The translations under genes were made by a program, and so were the position numbers. The notes below the pieces were generated by a model, which did not search any database, was not told the origin of the DNA, and saw only the letters and a program-made list of their open reading frames with translations. DNA of 64,000 nt from Candidatus Fermentithermobacillaceae bacterium (GTDB taxonomy: Bacteria > Bacillota > Sulfobacillia > Fermentithermobacillales > DUSS01): NCBI GenBank assembly GCA_014896535.1, contig JADBKE010000013.1, positions 1 to 64,000 on the forward strand. The letters are read 5' to 3'. Shown piece by piece: positions 26,870 to 35,901 of this stretch (position 1 is the first letter of the stretch; each line of letters opens with the position of its first letter).

Positions 26870-27877
26870 GTGGTGTTTTCCCATGGTACCCAAGATCGTT
26901 TCATCGGGATAGACGTGGGGTCGGTCACGACCAAACTCGTGGTCATCGACGGGGCAGGGCAGGTTCTCCTGGAGGAGTACATACGCAATAACGGAAGCCC
27001 CATCGAGGCTGTGCAAAATGCGTTCGGGAGGCTGGCCTCGTCCGGCATTGAGGGAAACCTGGCGGGGATCGGGACTACGGGCTCAGGGCGGTTTCTCGCC
27101 GCGGCGATAGTGGGGGCAGACGTGGTGAAGAACGAAATATCCTGCCACGCCCGGGCTGCGCGGGAAGCTTATCCCGACGTGGGGACCGTCATCGACATCG
27201 GAGGCCAGGACTCGAAGATCATTTTCTTTAAAAACGGCTACCCCGTAGGGTTCAACATGAACACCATCTGCGCAGCCGGAACCGGGTCTTTCCTCGAGCA
27301 CCAGGCCTCCAGGCTGGGCATTCCGATAGAGGAATTCGGCGACTGGGCGTTGAGATCTCGCTCGCCGGCGCGGATCGCGGGTCGCTGTGGCGTGTTTGCC
27401 GAATCCGACCTCATACACAAGCAGCAGCTGGGCTACAGAAAAGAAGACCTCATAGCCGGGCTGTGTGAGGCTCTGGCTGCGAACTACGTGGTGAACGTCG
27501 CCAGAGGACACCCTATCCGTTCCCTGGTCCTCTTCCAGGGAGGAGTTGCCGCCAACAAAGGAATGAAAAAAGCGCTGGAGGACAAGATCGGACTGGAAAT
27601 CATCGTCCCGCCCCACTTCAAGGTGATGGGTGCCCTGGGAGCGGCGCTGTACGCAGCTGAAGCTTCTAGGTCCTGCCCTGCGTACAGAGGAAGACGCGGG
27701 AAAGAGCCGAAGATCCCGGTGAAGGAAGCGGCGTCAAAGATCTCGTCTCTTCCCGCTTCATCCAACGGCTTTATCTGTGAGGGATGCGCTAATTCCTGCG
27801 AAATCCAGGAGATTTCCGTGAACGGAAAGATCCTTGCCCGCTGGGGGTCCAAGTGCGGAAAGTGGGAAGTAACCTGA
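26870..27877 (+). CDS. ATP-dependent activase of the 2-hydroxyacyl-CoA dehydratase type (HgdC/BcrAD-like)
   Basis: A 335-residue ASKHA-fold ATPase. IDVGSVTTKLVV, IGTTGSGRFLA, IDIGGQDSKII and FQGGVAANKGMKKALE are the nucleotide-binding loops. The two Cys that bridge a [4Fe-4S] cluster in the dimer are in NTICAAGTGSFLEHQ and AGRCGVFAESDLIH. A short C-terminal extension has four more Cys (CEGCANSCEI and SKCGKW). Known homologues push a single low-potential electron into a partner by ATP hydrolysis. The partner is probably the preceding protein, whose stop codon is one base upstream of this GTG. Confidence 0.85.
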   Translation: MVFSHGTQDRFIGIDVGSVTTKLVVIDGAGQVLLEEYIRNNGSPIEAVQNAFGRLASSGIEGNLAGIGTTGSGRFLAAAIVGADVVKNEISCHARAAREAYPDVGTVIDIGGQDSKIIFFKNGYPVGFNMNTICAAGTGSFLEHQASRLGIPIEEFGDWALRSRSPARIAGRCGVFAESDLIHKQQLGYRKEDLIAGLCEALAANYVVNVARGHPIRSLVLFQGGVAANKGMKKALEDKIGLEIIVPPHFKVMGALGAALYAAEASRSCPAYRGRRGKEPKIPVKEAASKISSLPASSNGFICEGCANSCEIQEISVNGKILARWGSKCGKWEVT

Positions 27878-28070
27878 GTTGAAAAGGCGATTGCACTCCG
27901 AGCTTTTGGCCTCGGGAAACTTGAGGCAAGAAGGTTTGGCGAGCCGCGTATAGAAACCTCTTTCGAGGAGCCCCGGTCGGTTCCGGCGGCCTGCTCCGGG
28001 TTATTCGGGATGGTGTTTTTAATTCCTGGATCTTGATTTCGGGATCTCTTCTATGGGGGAGGACTGCTTC

Positions 28071-29639
28071 ATGGTCGGCGAATTCAGAAACGAGCCTTTG
28101 GTCAACTTCGATGACCCGCAGAACAGGGCCAAGATGCTTGATGCTCTTGCCCGTGTCGAACGGGAGATGGGTAAAGAGTACCCGCTTATCATCGGCGGCG
28201 AACGCGTCTTCACGAAGGAAAAGATAAAATCGACAAACCCATCTAACCCCGACGAAGTCGTCGGCTACGTCTCTAAAGCTTCCCGGGAGCACGCTGAGCA
28301 GGCGATGCAAGCGGCACTGAAAGCCTTCGATGCGTGGAAGAGGGTGAGCCCCGACGCGCGGGCTCGCTGTCTTCTGAAAGCCGCGGCCATCATGAGGCGA
28401 AGGAGGTTTGACGTATCCGCCACCATGGTGCTGGAGGTAGGAAAGAGCTGGGTGGAGGCGGACGCCGATACCGCCGAAGCCATAGACTTCCTGGAGTACT
28501 ACGCCAGGGAAATGATGCGGCTCGGTGAGAGGCAACCCTTAACGCGTCTGCCCGATGAAGACAACGAGCTTGTGTACATCCCATTGGGTGTCGGCGTGGT
28601 CATTCCGCCTTGGAATTTCCCCATGGCGATTCTGTGCGGGATGACCAGTTCGGTGGTGGTTACCGGGAACACTGCGGTCCTGAAGCCTTCCAGCAACGCG
28701 CCGGTGACCGGCTACAAGTTCATGGAGGTCATGGAAGAAGCCGGCATTCCCGCCGGGGTCATTAACTTCGTGCCCGGAAGCGGCGCAGAAATCGGAGACT
28801 ATCTCGTCTCCCATCCAAAGACCAGATTCATCACTTTCACCGGTTCGAAAGAGGTAGGGCTTCGCATAGTGGAGCTGGCCGCGAAGACCCAGCCGGGTCA
28901 GATCTGGATCAAGAGGGTTATTGCGGAAATGGGCGGTAAGGACGCCATCGTTGTTGACGAAACGGCCGACCTCGATGAGGCTGCCGCCGGGATCGTGACC
29001 TCGGCTTTCGGGTTCTCCGGTCAGAAGTGTTCCGCCTGCTCCCGTGTGATCGCGGTGGAATCCATCTACGACCGGCTCCTCGAGAAGGTGACGGAGAGGA
29101 CGCGGAAACTTACCGTAGGGCCGGTGAAGGACCCCGCCAACTACATGGGGCCGGTGGTGGATAAGGCTGCATATGAAAAAATCCTCGGGTACATCGAGAT
29201 CGGAAAGAAGGAAGGAAGGCTCGTGACCGGTGGAAAACCCCTTGACATTCCCGGCTCGCCGGGAAAAACTCCGGGCTACTTCATAGAGCCAACGATTTTC
29301 GCCGACGTTAACCCCAGGGCGCGCATCGCGCAGGAAGAGATATTCGGGCCTGTTGTGGCGTTCATCAGGGCAAAAGATTTCGACGACGCGTTGAGAATCG
29401 CCAACGACACCGAATACGGCCTCACCGGCTCCGTGTACTCGAAAAACCGGGCTCACCTGGAGAAGGCCAGGGAGGAGTTCCACGTGGGGAACCTCTATTT
29501 CAACAGGAAGTGCACTGGTGCTCTGGTGGGAGCACATCCCTTCGGCGGCTTCAATATGTCGGGCACCGATTCGAAAACGGGGTCCAGGGATTATCTGCTC
29601 CTGTTCATGCAGGCGAAGGTGGTTTCGGAGAAATTGTAG
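28071..29639 (+). CDS. rocA: L-glutamate gamma-semialdehyde dehydrogenase (1-pyrroline-5-carboxylate dehydrogenase)
   Basis: Oxidises glutamate semialdehyde to glutamate with NAD in proline and arginine breakdown. The 522-residue protein is the length of RocA (about 515). The catalytic Cys is in [13 protein letters not shown], the general-base Glu in [10 protein letters not shown], and cofactor contacts in PPWNFPMAI and TFTGSKEVG. The C-terminal [20 protein letters not shown] is typical of this subfamily rather than of other aldehyde dehydrogenases. ATG at 28071 is preferred to 28053 because GGGGGAGG lies eight bases before it. No proline dehydrogenase is adjacent. Confidence 0.9.
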   Translation: MVGEFRNEPLVNFDDPQNRAKMLDALARVEREMGKEYPLIIGGERVFTKEKIKSTNPSNPDEVVGYVSKASREHAEQAMQAALKAFDAWKRVSPDARARCLLKAAAIMRRRRFDVSATMVLEVGKSWVEADADTAEAIDFLEYYAREMMRLGERQPLTRLPDEDNELVYIPLGVGVVIPPWNFPMAILCGMTSSVVVTGNTAVLKPSSNAPVTGYKFMEVMEEAGIPAGVINFVPGSGAEIGDYLVSHPKTRFITFTGSKEVGLRIVELAAKTQPGQIWIKRVIAEMGGKDAIVVDETADLDEAAAGIVTSAFGFSGQKCSACSRVIAVESIYDRLLEKVTERTRKLTVGPVKDPANYMGPVVDKAAYEKILGYIEIGKKEGRLVTGGKPLDIPGSPGKTPGYFIEPTIFADVNPRARIAQEEIFGPVVAFIRAKDFDDALRIANDTEYGLTGSVYSKNRAHLEKAREEFHVGNLYFNRKCTGALVGAHPFGGFNMSGTDSKTGSRDYLLLFMQAKVVSEKL

Positions 29640-29700
29640 CGGTGTCGGCGATATCGAAAACGAGCTTCCGGAAGGGGTTCTAGGGCAACCGCGCACATCT

Positions 29701-30189
29701 ATGAAGATCGGCGTTTTGTCGGATACGCACGTTCCAGACAGGCAACCGTCGATCCCCGAAAGCATCCTCGAGGGTTTGCGGGGAGTGGACTTGATCGTGC
29801 ACGCGGGGGACCTCACCTGCCTCGATGTTTTGAGCCTGCTCGAGAAAATCGCGCCCGTCAGAGCCGTTTCGGGGAATATGGACCTCCCGGAGGTACGCTC
29901 GAAACTCGGGGAGACGCTGGTGTTCGAGGCATGCGGCAAGACCATCGCGGTGATGCACGGCCGCGGTTCGCCTGCGGAAACCGAAAACCGCGCCCGGTCC
30001 GCTTTCCCCGATGCCGATGTGGTTATCTTTGGTCACACTCACCGCCCGTTCATGGAGTACAGGGGCAAGGCGCTTCTCCTGAACCCGGGACCTGCCTCCG
30101 GGTTTTTGTGCTGGAAGCCGTCGTATGCCATCCTTCAACTGGCGGATGAGGGCGACGAGCTCCCGACCGCCCAGATCCACAGACTGTAG
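29701..30189 (+). CDS. YfcE/MJ0936-family metallophosphoesterase
   Basis: A 162-residue phosphodiesterase. The metal-binding motifs follow in order: LSDTH (residues 6-10), HAGDLT (~36), SGNMD (~57), HGRG (~83) and FGHTHRP (~110). The family cleaves model phosphodiesters, with physiological substrates mostly unknown. ATG at 29701 is the only start that places the first motif at the N-terminus as the family requires; a longer frame from 29518 lies inside rocA. Confidence 0.85.
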   Translation: MKIGVLSDTHVPDRQPSIPESILEGLRGVDLIVHAGDLTCLDVLSLLEKIAPVRAVSGNMDLPEVRSKLGETLVFEACGKTIAVMHGRGSPAETENRARSAFPDADVVIFGHTHRPFMEYRGKALLLNPGPASGFLCWKPSYAILQLADEGDELPTAQIHRL

Positions 30190-30356
30190 GTGCTTCTGAT
30201 TTTTGGGGGGGCGCATCGTGCAGGGCGCACGGTGAACGGGGGATGTGCTCGTCGGGAACGGGCGGCGTGCGGGCGCGGTCTTCCAGAGCACTCGCGGTCC
30301 CCGGACTTGCTTGGGGCCGTCGTTTTTCGTCAACGTGGTTTGACTTATGAGCCGGA

Positions 30357-30923
30357 CTAGCGGGTCTTGAGATACTCTGCGACGCCCAGGGCGATTCCGA
30401 GGGCGAGTTTGTCCAAAAACGCGGGTTCCCGTAACAGGCTCCGGTCGGTTTCGTTGGAGAGGAAGCCGGTTTCCACCAAGACAGCCGGCATTGCGGTGTA
30501 TTTGACTACGTAAAACCCGGAGGGTGCCACTCTGCGGACGGGGAAACCGGAGGCTACGGCCATGGTGTCGGCCAGGCGCTGGGCCAGAGCTTTGCCTGTG
30601 GAAGAGCCGTGATAGTAGAAGGTTTCAAGCCCACGGGGCGCGGGGTCTCGTACGTATCCACCATCGCCGCTTTTCACGGCCAGGTTGGAGTGCACCGAAA
30701 TGAAAACATGGGCCCCGGCTCGATTTGCCAGCGCCACTCTCTGGTCGAGTTTGAGTTCGACGTCGGAGTCCCGGGTGAGGAGGACCTGGTACCCGCACCT
30801 TGACACGTACACGCGAATATACCTCGACACGGCCAGGTTCACGTCTTTTTCCAGCTCTCCGCCCGGGCCCACCGCCCCCGGGTCGCTTCCCCCATGTCCC
30901 GCATCTATGCAGACAAGCGGCAT
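30357..30923 (-). CDS. N-acetylmuramoyl-L-alanine amidase, catalytic domain only
   Basis: Cleaves the amide bond between N-acetylmuramic acid and the stem peptide. The 188-residue protein is a bare Amidase_3 domain. Zinc ligands are His10 (IDAGHGG), Glu25 (ELEKDVN) and His in ISVHSN near residue 78; the catalytic Glu is in LVETGFLSN near residue 150. No signal peptide, SH3 or wall-binding domain is present. The ATG has an AGAGAGG site nine bases upstream, so a missed N-terminus is unlikely. It may act in the cytoplasm on recycled muropeptides, or be released in sporulation. Confidence 0.88.
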   Translation of the reverse strand: MPLVCIDAGHGGSDPGAVGPGGELEKDVNLAVSRYIRVYVSRCGYQVLLTRDSDVELKLDQRVALANRAGAHVFISVHSNLAVKSGDGGYVRDPAPRGLETFYYHGSSTGKALAQRLADTMAVASGFPVRRVAPSGFYVVKYTAMPAVLVETGFLSNETDRSLLREPAFLDKLALGIALGVAEYLKTR

Positions 30924-31314
30924 GGCCGTTTTCCCTCTCTTTGGACGCGATGACTCCGGTTTGCGCTACGCTCCTGCCACCCCGCTCCCGGCCGGCGGCG
31001 CGAGTTTCCGCCCAAACCTTCCCGCCGGTGGCACTCCCTGTGCTGCTCCTCCGTGTTCGTGTGCGTAGCGGTGCGACTTTTCGCCCAAACTTTCCGGCCG
31101 CCGGCGTCCGGCGGAAGGACGCCAAGGGCATTGCCTCTGCTTTTCCAACCAAGCCGGGCGGGGGATACTCAATTCCATGAAATTCTATGAAGGCTGCGGC
31201 TTGCGCTATGCGGTTTGAGGCCCGGTACGCGGTTTGAGGGCTACAGCCCGGAAACGCTAAAAGGTATACTTTGGTCAAACCCGGCGATTTCCTGGCGAGA
31301 AAGGAGACGGCCTT
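30924..31314. other. Divergent gap between amidase and MBL-fold genes
   Basis: About 390 bases without a supportable gene. It holds an imperfect direct repeat: GCGAGTTTCCGCCCAAACC near 31000-31018 and GCGACTTTTCGCCCAAACT near 31073-31091. A shorter one, GCGGTTTGAGG, occurs twice between about 31208 and 31240. TATACT near 31265 could be a -10 for the plus-strand gene, but no -35 supports it. Confidence 0.5.
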
Positions 31315-32049
31315 ATGAAGCTCAGGGTTCTCGGTAAGTATTCTCCCTTTCCCCGGGCGGGCGGCGCTTGCCCCGGATACTGGATCCGGACGGAAATAAC
31401 CGGCGTGTTGCTGGAATGCGGCCCCGGCGTGCTGTCCAGGTTCCAGCAATACGAAAGCCTCGGCGCAATAAGCGTCGTGATACTGTCTCATCTTCACGCA
31501 GACCATTCGTCGGATTTTCTCTCTCTGAGGTATGCGACGGAATCCGCCCGCAGATACCCGGCCTTGCCGGGACACCTGACCGTCTACGCCCCGGAGCAAC
31601 CAGCGGATGTCCGCGATACCCTGAAGTTCAAGGACAAAGTGGCTGTGGAAACCATAAGCGCCGGAAAGGATATCCGGATCGGAGACTTAACCATAACCTT
31701 CTTTGAGGTAGAGCATCCCTTCCAGTGTTACGCCGTGCGGATCTTCGACGGAAGAAGGATTCTGGCTTATTCCGGTGACACCCGGCCCTGCGAGGCCCTG
31801 ATTTGTGCGGCTCGGGACGCCAATCTCTTCCTGTGCGAGTCGTCTTGTCTGGAACGAGACGCCTCCTTCGCGGCGGCGGGGCATCTCACCGCCAGGCAGG
31901 CGGCGGAGGTGGCGCGGGAAGCCGGGGTTGCGAAGCTTCTCTTAACCCATATCTGGCCCTTTTACTCTGAAGAGGAGCTTATAGCGGAGGCCTCCGAAGT
32001 TTTTCCGCAGGTGGCCGTCGCAGCAGAAGGGGCGGAGTACGAAGTTTAA
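31315..32049 (+). CDS. MBL-fold metallohydrolase (RNase Z-like group)
   Basis: A 244-residue metallo-beta-lactamase-fold hydrolase. The HxHxDH motif is LSHLHADHSSDF (~residue 58). Further ligands are in EVEHPFQCYAVRI, YSGDTRP (~residue 146) and LLTHIWPFYS near the end. The pattern, with no exosite arm, matches RNase Z-like hydrolases of unknown substrate rather than tRNase Z itself. It precedes the cofactor cluster by about 150 bases, but nothing ties it to that pathway. Confidence 0.8.
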   Translation: MKLRVLGKYSPFPRAGGACPGYWIRTEITGVLLECGPGVLSRFQQYESLGAISVVILSHLHADHSSDFLSLRYATESARRYPALPGHLTVYAPEQPADVRDTLKFKDKVAVETISAGKDIRIGDLTITFFEVEHPFQCYAVRIFDGRRILAYSGDTRPCEALICAARDANLFLCESSCLERDASFAAAGHLTARQAAEVAREAGVAKLLLTHIWPFYSEEELIAEASEVFPQVAVAAEGAEYEV

Positions 32050-32201
32050 CCTAGTATCGCAGTCGCGGGTTAGAGGCACCCTTGCATGACCGTTCGCGCG
32101 AACTTGAAGCGCGGGCCAAAACCGGGTGTCGCAACGGGCCAAGCGGCGGCGTGGAACTGTATCGCGGGAACCCGAACCACATGGGAGGAATAGACCACAC
32201 G

Positions 32202-33551
32202 ATGGAGGACTTTTTCGAAGTCAAGACGGTGGCGGAAGCCTGGAAAACGCTCTGTTCTCACTGGACGCCGGTGCCCCTCGGCGTCGAAACTCTCCCCCTC
32301 CTCGAGAGTCTGGGCCGGGTTTTGGCGGAGGAAATCCGCTCCCGGGAGGATTTGCCTCCGTACCCCAGAGCCACTGTGGATGGATACGCGGTCATCGCCA
32401 GGGATACCTTCGGTGCATCGCAATCTCTTCCCGCGATGCTCAGGGTGGTGGAGGAAATCCCCATGGGAAAGGTTCCCGCAAAAGCGCTTTACCCGGGCGA
32501 GGCGGCCAGGATCTCGACGGGCGGCGTATTACCCAAGCAAGCCGATGCCTGCGTGATGCTGGAGCACACTACTCTTCTGGAAGACGGGACCGTGCTGGTG
32601 GAAAAACCCGTGGCTCCGGGCGAAAACATCGTCTTTCAGGGTGAAGATATTCCCAGAGGCCGGGTGGTTCTGGACGCAGGCCGCGTCCTAGGACCATACG
32701 AACTGGGGGCGCTTGCGGCCATCGGACAGACTTCCGTTGCGGTCGTAAAGAAACCGGCGGTGGCAGTGATCTCTTCCGGCGATGAAATCGTACCGCCCGA
32801 CGTAACCCCCGCTCCGGGTGAAATCCGCGACATCAACTCCTATTCGGTGGCGGCTTCCGTGGTTAAGGCGCTGGGGACGCCGGTTCTCCTCGGCATTTCC
32901 AGGGACACCTACGAAGACGTGAGGAGGTTCGTGGAGGCCGGGATCGAGCGGGCCGAGCTCGTGGTCATCTCAGGCGGAAGTTCCGTGGGAGCGAAGGACC
33001 TCGTACTGAAGGTGCTGTCCGACCTGGGTCCTCCGGGGGTTGTGGTACACGGGGTTGCGGTGAGGCCCGGAAAACCCGTCATCCTCGCCGTGTGCCGGGG
33101 GAAACCAGTGTTCGGATTGCCGGGGCATCCCGTGTCGTGCCTGACCGCGTTTGACCTGTTCGTGCTGCCGGCCATCGTGCGCGCCTACCGCGTCACGCTT
33201 GGCCTCGAGCGCGACGAGTTAACTCCGGGTCCGCCACCCGGGAGGGCAGGGCTGCTGCATGCGCAGGACGGGCTTCTCGTCGGGGGCGTGGCGTCCAACT
33301 CCGTGACGGCCAGGTTGTCGCGGAACCTTTCGTCAGCTCCGGGCAGGGAGGATCACATCAGGGTCAAGCTCAGAAACGATGATGGGGTTTTGTGGGCCGA
33401 CCCGGTTCTGGGCAAATCGGGACTGATATCCGTGATGGTCGATTCCGACGGCGAGATCGTCATTCCACCGGAACGCGAGGGATTACGCGCCGGCGAAGAG
33501 ATAGTGGTCAAGCTGACGAATCCCGCTTTCCAGTTCCCGGTGCGGGATTAG
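32202..33551 (+). CDS. moeA: Molybdopterin molybdenumtransferase MoeA (first copy)
   Basis: Inserts molybdate or tungstate into adenylated molybdopterin. The 449-residue protein has the domain order of MoeA: PPYPRATVDGYAVIA near residue 50, ISTGGVLPKQADACVMLE, FQGEDIPRGRVVL, the MogA-like domain with VISSGDEIV and VISGGSSVGAKD, then GLPGHPVSCLTAFD and a C-terminal beta domain. In this copy the catalytic stretch reads GGSSVGAKD where GGVSVGxxD is usual. ATG at 32202 is preferred; ATG at 32181 overlaps the GGGAGG site. A second MoeA gene follows after 50 bases. Confidence 0.9.
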   Translation: MEDFFEVKTVAEAWKTLCSHWTPVPLGVETLPLLESLGRVLAEEIRSREDLPPYPRATVDGYAVIARDTFGASQSLPAMLRVVEEIPMGKVPAKALYPGEAARISTGGVLPKQADACVMLEHTTLLEDGTVLVEKPVAPGENIVFQGEDIPRGRVVLDAGRVLGPYELGALAAIGQTSVAVVKKPAVAVISSGDEIVPPDVTPAPGEIRDINSYSVAASVVKALGTPVLLGISRDTYEDVRRFVEAGIERAELVVISGGSSVGAKDLVLKVLSDLGPPGVVVHGVAVRPGKPVILAVCRGKPVFGLPGHPVSCLTAFDLFVLPAIVRAYRVTLGLERDELTPGPPPGRAGLLHAQDGLLVGGVASNSVTARLSRNLSSAPGREDHIRVKLRNDDGVLWADPVLGKSGLISVMVDSDGEIVIPPEREGLRAGEEIVVKLTNPAFQFPVRD

Positions 33552-33602
33552 GTATGCGACGGTGCCGGCTTTCACAGGTCCAAAGTAGGGGTGATGCGAC
33601 CG

Positions 33603-35570
33603 ATGCCAGAGGAGACGTTTTCTCGTTCAGAGGGAAAATCCGCCGGGCGTCAGGTTTACCTCGAAGACATCCCGTACGAACTCGCCCGGGAAAAACTGTT
33701 GAAAGCTTTTCAGAGCATTCTGATGCCTGGTGAAACCCGGCCGGTGGTTGAATGTCTTGGCAGGGTGACGGCGGCGCCGGTGTTCGCAGCCGTAAGCTCT
33801 CCTCATTACCACGCCGCCGCGATGGACGGAGTAGCCGTTGATGCCTCGGTGACCTTCGGAGCGCGGGAGACCTCGCCTGTTACGCTCCGGATAGGGCGGG
33901 ATGCTTTCTGGGTGGATACCGGCGACCCGTTGCCTCCGGGTACCAACGCCGTCATCAAGGTGGAAGATCTTGCGGAAAAAGGGGAAGGCGAGCTCGAGGT
34001 AATCTCCCCGGTGGCCCCCTGGGAGAACGTCAGGATCTACGGGGAGGATATGGTGGAAACCGAGCTCATCCTGCCCGCAAACCACAAGCTCAGGCCGGTG
34101 GATATCGCGGCTGTTCTGGCCGGAGGGGTTACCGAGGTTTCGGTGAGAAGACAACCCGTGGTTACGTTCATCCCCACCGGGTCCGAGCTCGTTCCTCCCG
34201 GCACGAGGCCCGCTCCGGGTCAGATAATCGAGTTCAACTCGGCGATGGTTTCTGCCATGGTGAAGGAATGGGGAGGGATCCCCAGGGTAACCCCGATCGT
34301 CCCCGACGATTTCTCCGCCATTCTCGAAGCGGTGCAAGAGGCGCTCTCCGAGTCGGACCTGGTGCTGATCGGAGCGGGTTCTTCTGCGGGTTCCGAGGAT
34401 TACACATCTGGAGTCCTCAGCGAGTTGGGCGAGGTGTTCGTTCACGGCATTGCAACGAGACCGGGCAAACCCGTGGTGCTGGGCCGAGCTTCCGGGAAGC
34501 CGGTGATCGGCCTGCCCGGTTACCCCGTTTCTGCTGCGCTGGACATGGAGCTTTTCGTTAAGCCGCTCCTTTGTCAATTCCTCGGGCTTCCCCCTGCTCC
34601 TCCCGATACCGTTAAGGCCACCCTTTCCCGTAGTGTGGTTTCGCCCATGGGTGTAGACGAATTCGTCAGGGTCAAGCTGGGAAAAGTCGGGCAAAGGCTG
34701 GTGGCGACTCCGCTGGGGCGGGGCGCGGCTTTGACCACGTCCCTGGTCAGGGCCGACGGTATTGTGGTCGTACCGCGGGGGAGGGAGGGGTTTATGGGAG
34801 GCAGGGAGGTTGAGGTGCAACTGGTTCGCCCGCTCTGGGAAATTCTGGGGACGGTTGTTCACATCGGGAGCCACGATCCCGTCCTGGACCTCCTGGCGAA
34901 TCTCCTCAGGGAGATGCATCCCGAAATGACCTTTTCCTCAGCTAACCAGGGGAGTCTGGGAGGTCTTCTCGCCCTCCGGCGCGGCGAGTGTCACATGGCC
35001 GGGACTCACCTGCTCGATGATGAAACCGGCACGTATAACATCCCGTACGTGAAAAAGTACGTAGCAGACGCCGACGTACATCTGGTGACCCTGGTGTACA
35101 GGCAACAGGGATTGATGGTGAGGCCGGGCAATCCCAAGAACATCAGGGACGTAGAGGACCTCACAAGACCCGACGTTACGTTTGTGAACAGGCAAAAAGG
35201 CGCGGGAACCAGGGTGCTCCTGGATTACGCTCTCAAAGAAAAAGGGATCGACCCGACGCTCATCAGAGGGTATGACCGGGAAGAGTACACCCATACGCAG
35301 GTGGCGGCTGCGGTCAAGAGCGGCGCCGCCGACGTCGGGCTGGGGATAATGGCCGCCGCGAGGGCTCTGGGACTCGATTTCATCCCCTGGAGAGAGGAAC
35401 GCTACGACCTGGCCATCCTTTCGGAATATATGGAGCACCCGGGTGTGAAGGCGATACTGGAGATAATCAGGTCGGATCGGTTCAAAGAGCAGGTACAGTC
35501 CTTGGGCGGGTACGACACGCGCGACACCGGTCGAGTGATCTGGACGAGCCGACCCGACGGATACCGCTAG
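33603..35570 (+). CDS. MoeA fused to a periplasmic-binding-protein-like domain
   Basis: A 655-residue protein. Residues ~1-410 are a second MoeA (SSPHYHAAAMDGVAVDA, RIYGEDMVETELILPANH, PTGSELVPPG, GAGSSAGSEDYT, GLPGYPVSAALDMEL). Residues ~418-655 are a PBP-like domain (HIGSHDPVLDLLANLLREMH, NQGSLGGLLALRRGECHMAG, KGAGTRVLLDYALKEKG, GAADVGLGIMAAARALGLDF), found attached to MoeA in Bacillota and archaea. That domain lacks a signal sequence, so it is cytoplasmic and probably senses or buffers molybdate or tungstate. Two MoeA forms in one genome can serve different metals. ATG at 33603 has AGGGGTG nine bases upstream. Confidence 0.88.
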   Translation: MPEETFSRSEGKSAGRQVYLEDIPYELAREKLLKAFQSILMPGETRPVVECLGRVTAAPVFAAVSSPHYHAAAMDGVAVDASVTFGARETSPVTLRIGRDAFWVDTGDPLPPGTNAVIKVEDLAEKGEGELEVISPVAPWENVRIYGEDMVETELILPANHKLRPVDIAAVLAGGVTEVSVRRQPVVTFIPTGSELVPPGTRPAPGQIIEFNSAMVSAMVKEWGGIPRVTPIVPDDFSAILEAVQEALSESDLVLIGAGSSAGSEDYTSGVLSELGEVFVHGIATRPGKPVVLGRASGKPVIGLPGYPVSAALDMELFVKPLLCQFLGLPPAPPDTVKATLSRSVVSPMGVDEFVRVKLGKVGQRLVATPLGRGAALTTSLVRADGIVVVPRGREGFMGGREVEVQLVRPLWEILGTVVHIGSHDPVLDLLANLLREMHPEMTFSSANQGSLGGLLALRRGECHMAGTHLLDDETGTYNIPYVKKYVADADVHLVTLVYRQQGLMVRPGNPKNIRDVEDLTRPDVTFVNRQKGAGTRVLLDYALKEKGIDPTLIRGYDREEYTHTQVAAAVKSGAADVGLGIMAAARALGLDFIPWREERYDLAILSEYMEHPGVKAILEIIRSDRFKEQVQSLGGYDTRDTGRVIWTSRPDGYR

Positions 35571-35901
35571 CCTCTGCCCCAAACGCGCGCAGAGAAAACG
35601 CTGCGCCCCAACTTTCGTGTATAATCGAGCTGGACGAGGCTTTTCCGAGCCGCGTCTCCTAAAATTCCAGGAATCATGGAGGCCGGCCGAGTCGGGAAAG
35701 GCGCCGTAGCCCTCGGACGGGGCTCTGGTCGCTTGGCCCCGGCGTGGGTGGGATTCGCACGCTTGAAAGGCGGTGTGCTTCCCGACAAACGGAACAGCTG
35801 GAAACGGTTGTTCCCCCCGGACTTGGAAAGGAAAGGCTTGATTTGCGCATTTGTGTGCCTCTCCATTTCCTCACGGGACAACGGCCGCGAAACACATCCC
35901 G
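35571..35901 (+). promoter_or_regulatory. Leader region of the moaA unit
   Basis: About 330 bases with no gene. CGTGTATAATCG at 35616-35627 contains a perfect TATAAT (35620-35625) preceded by TG, the same form as the riboswitch promoter, so transcription of moaA probably starts near 35632. That leaves a leader of about 270 bases, long enough for an RNA switch, but I could not fit the molybdenum-cofactor riboswitch consensus to it. Confidence 0.4.
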
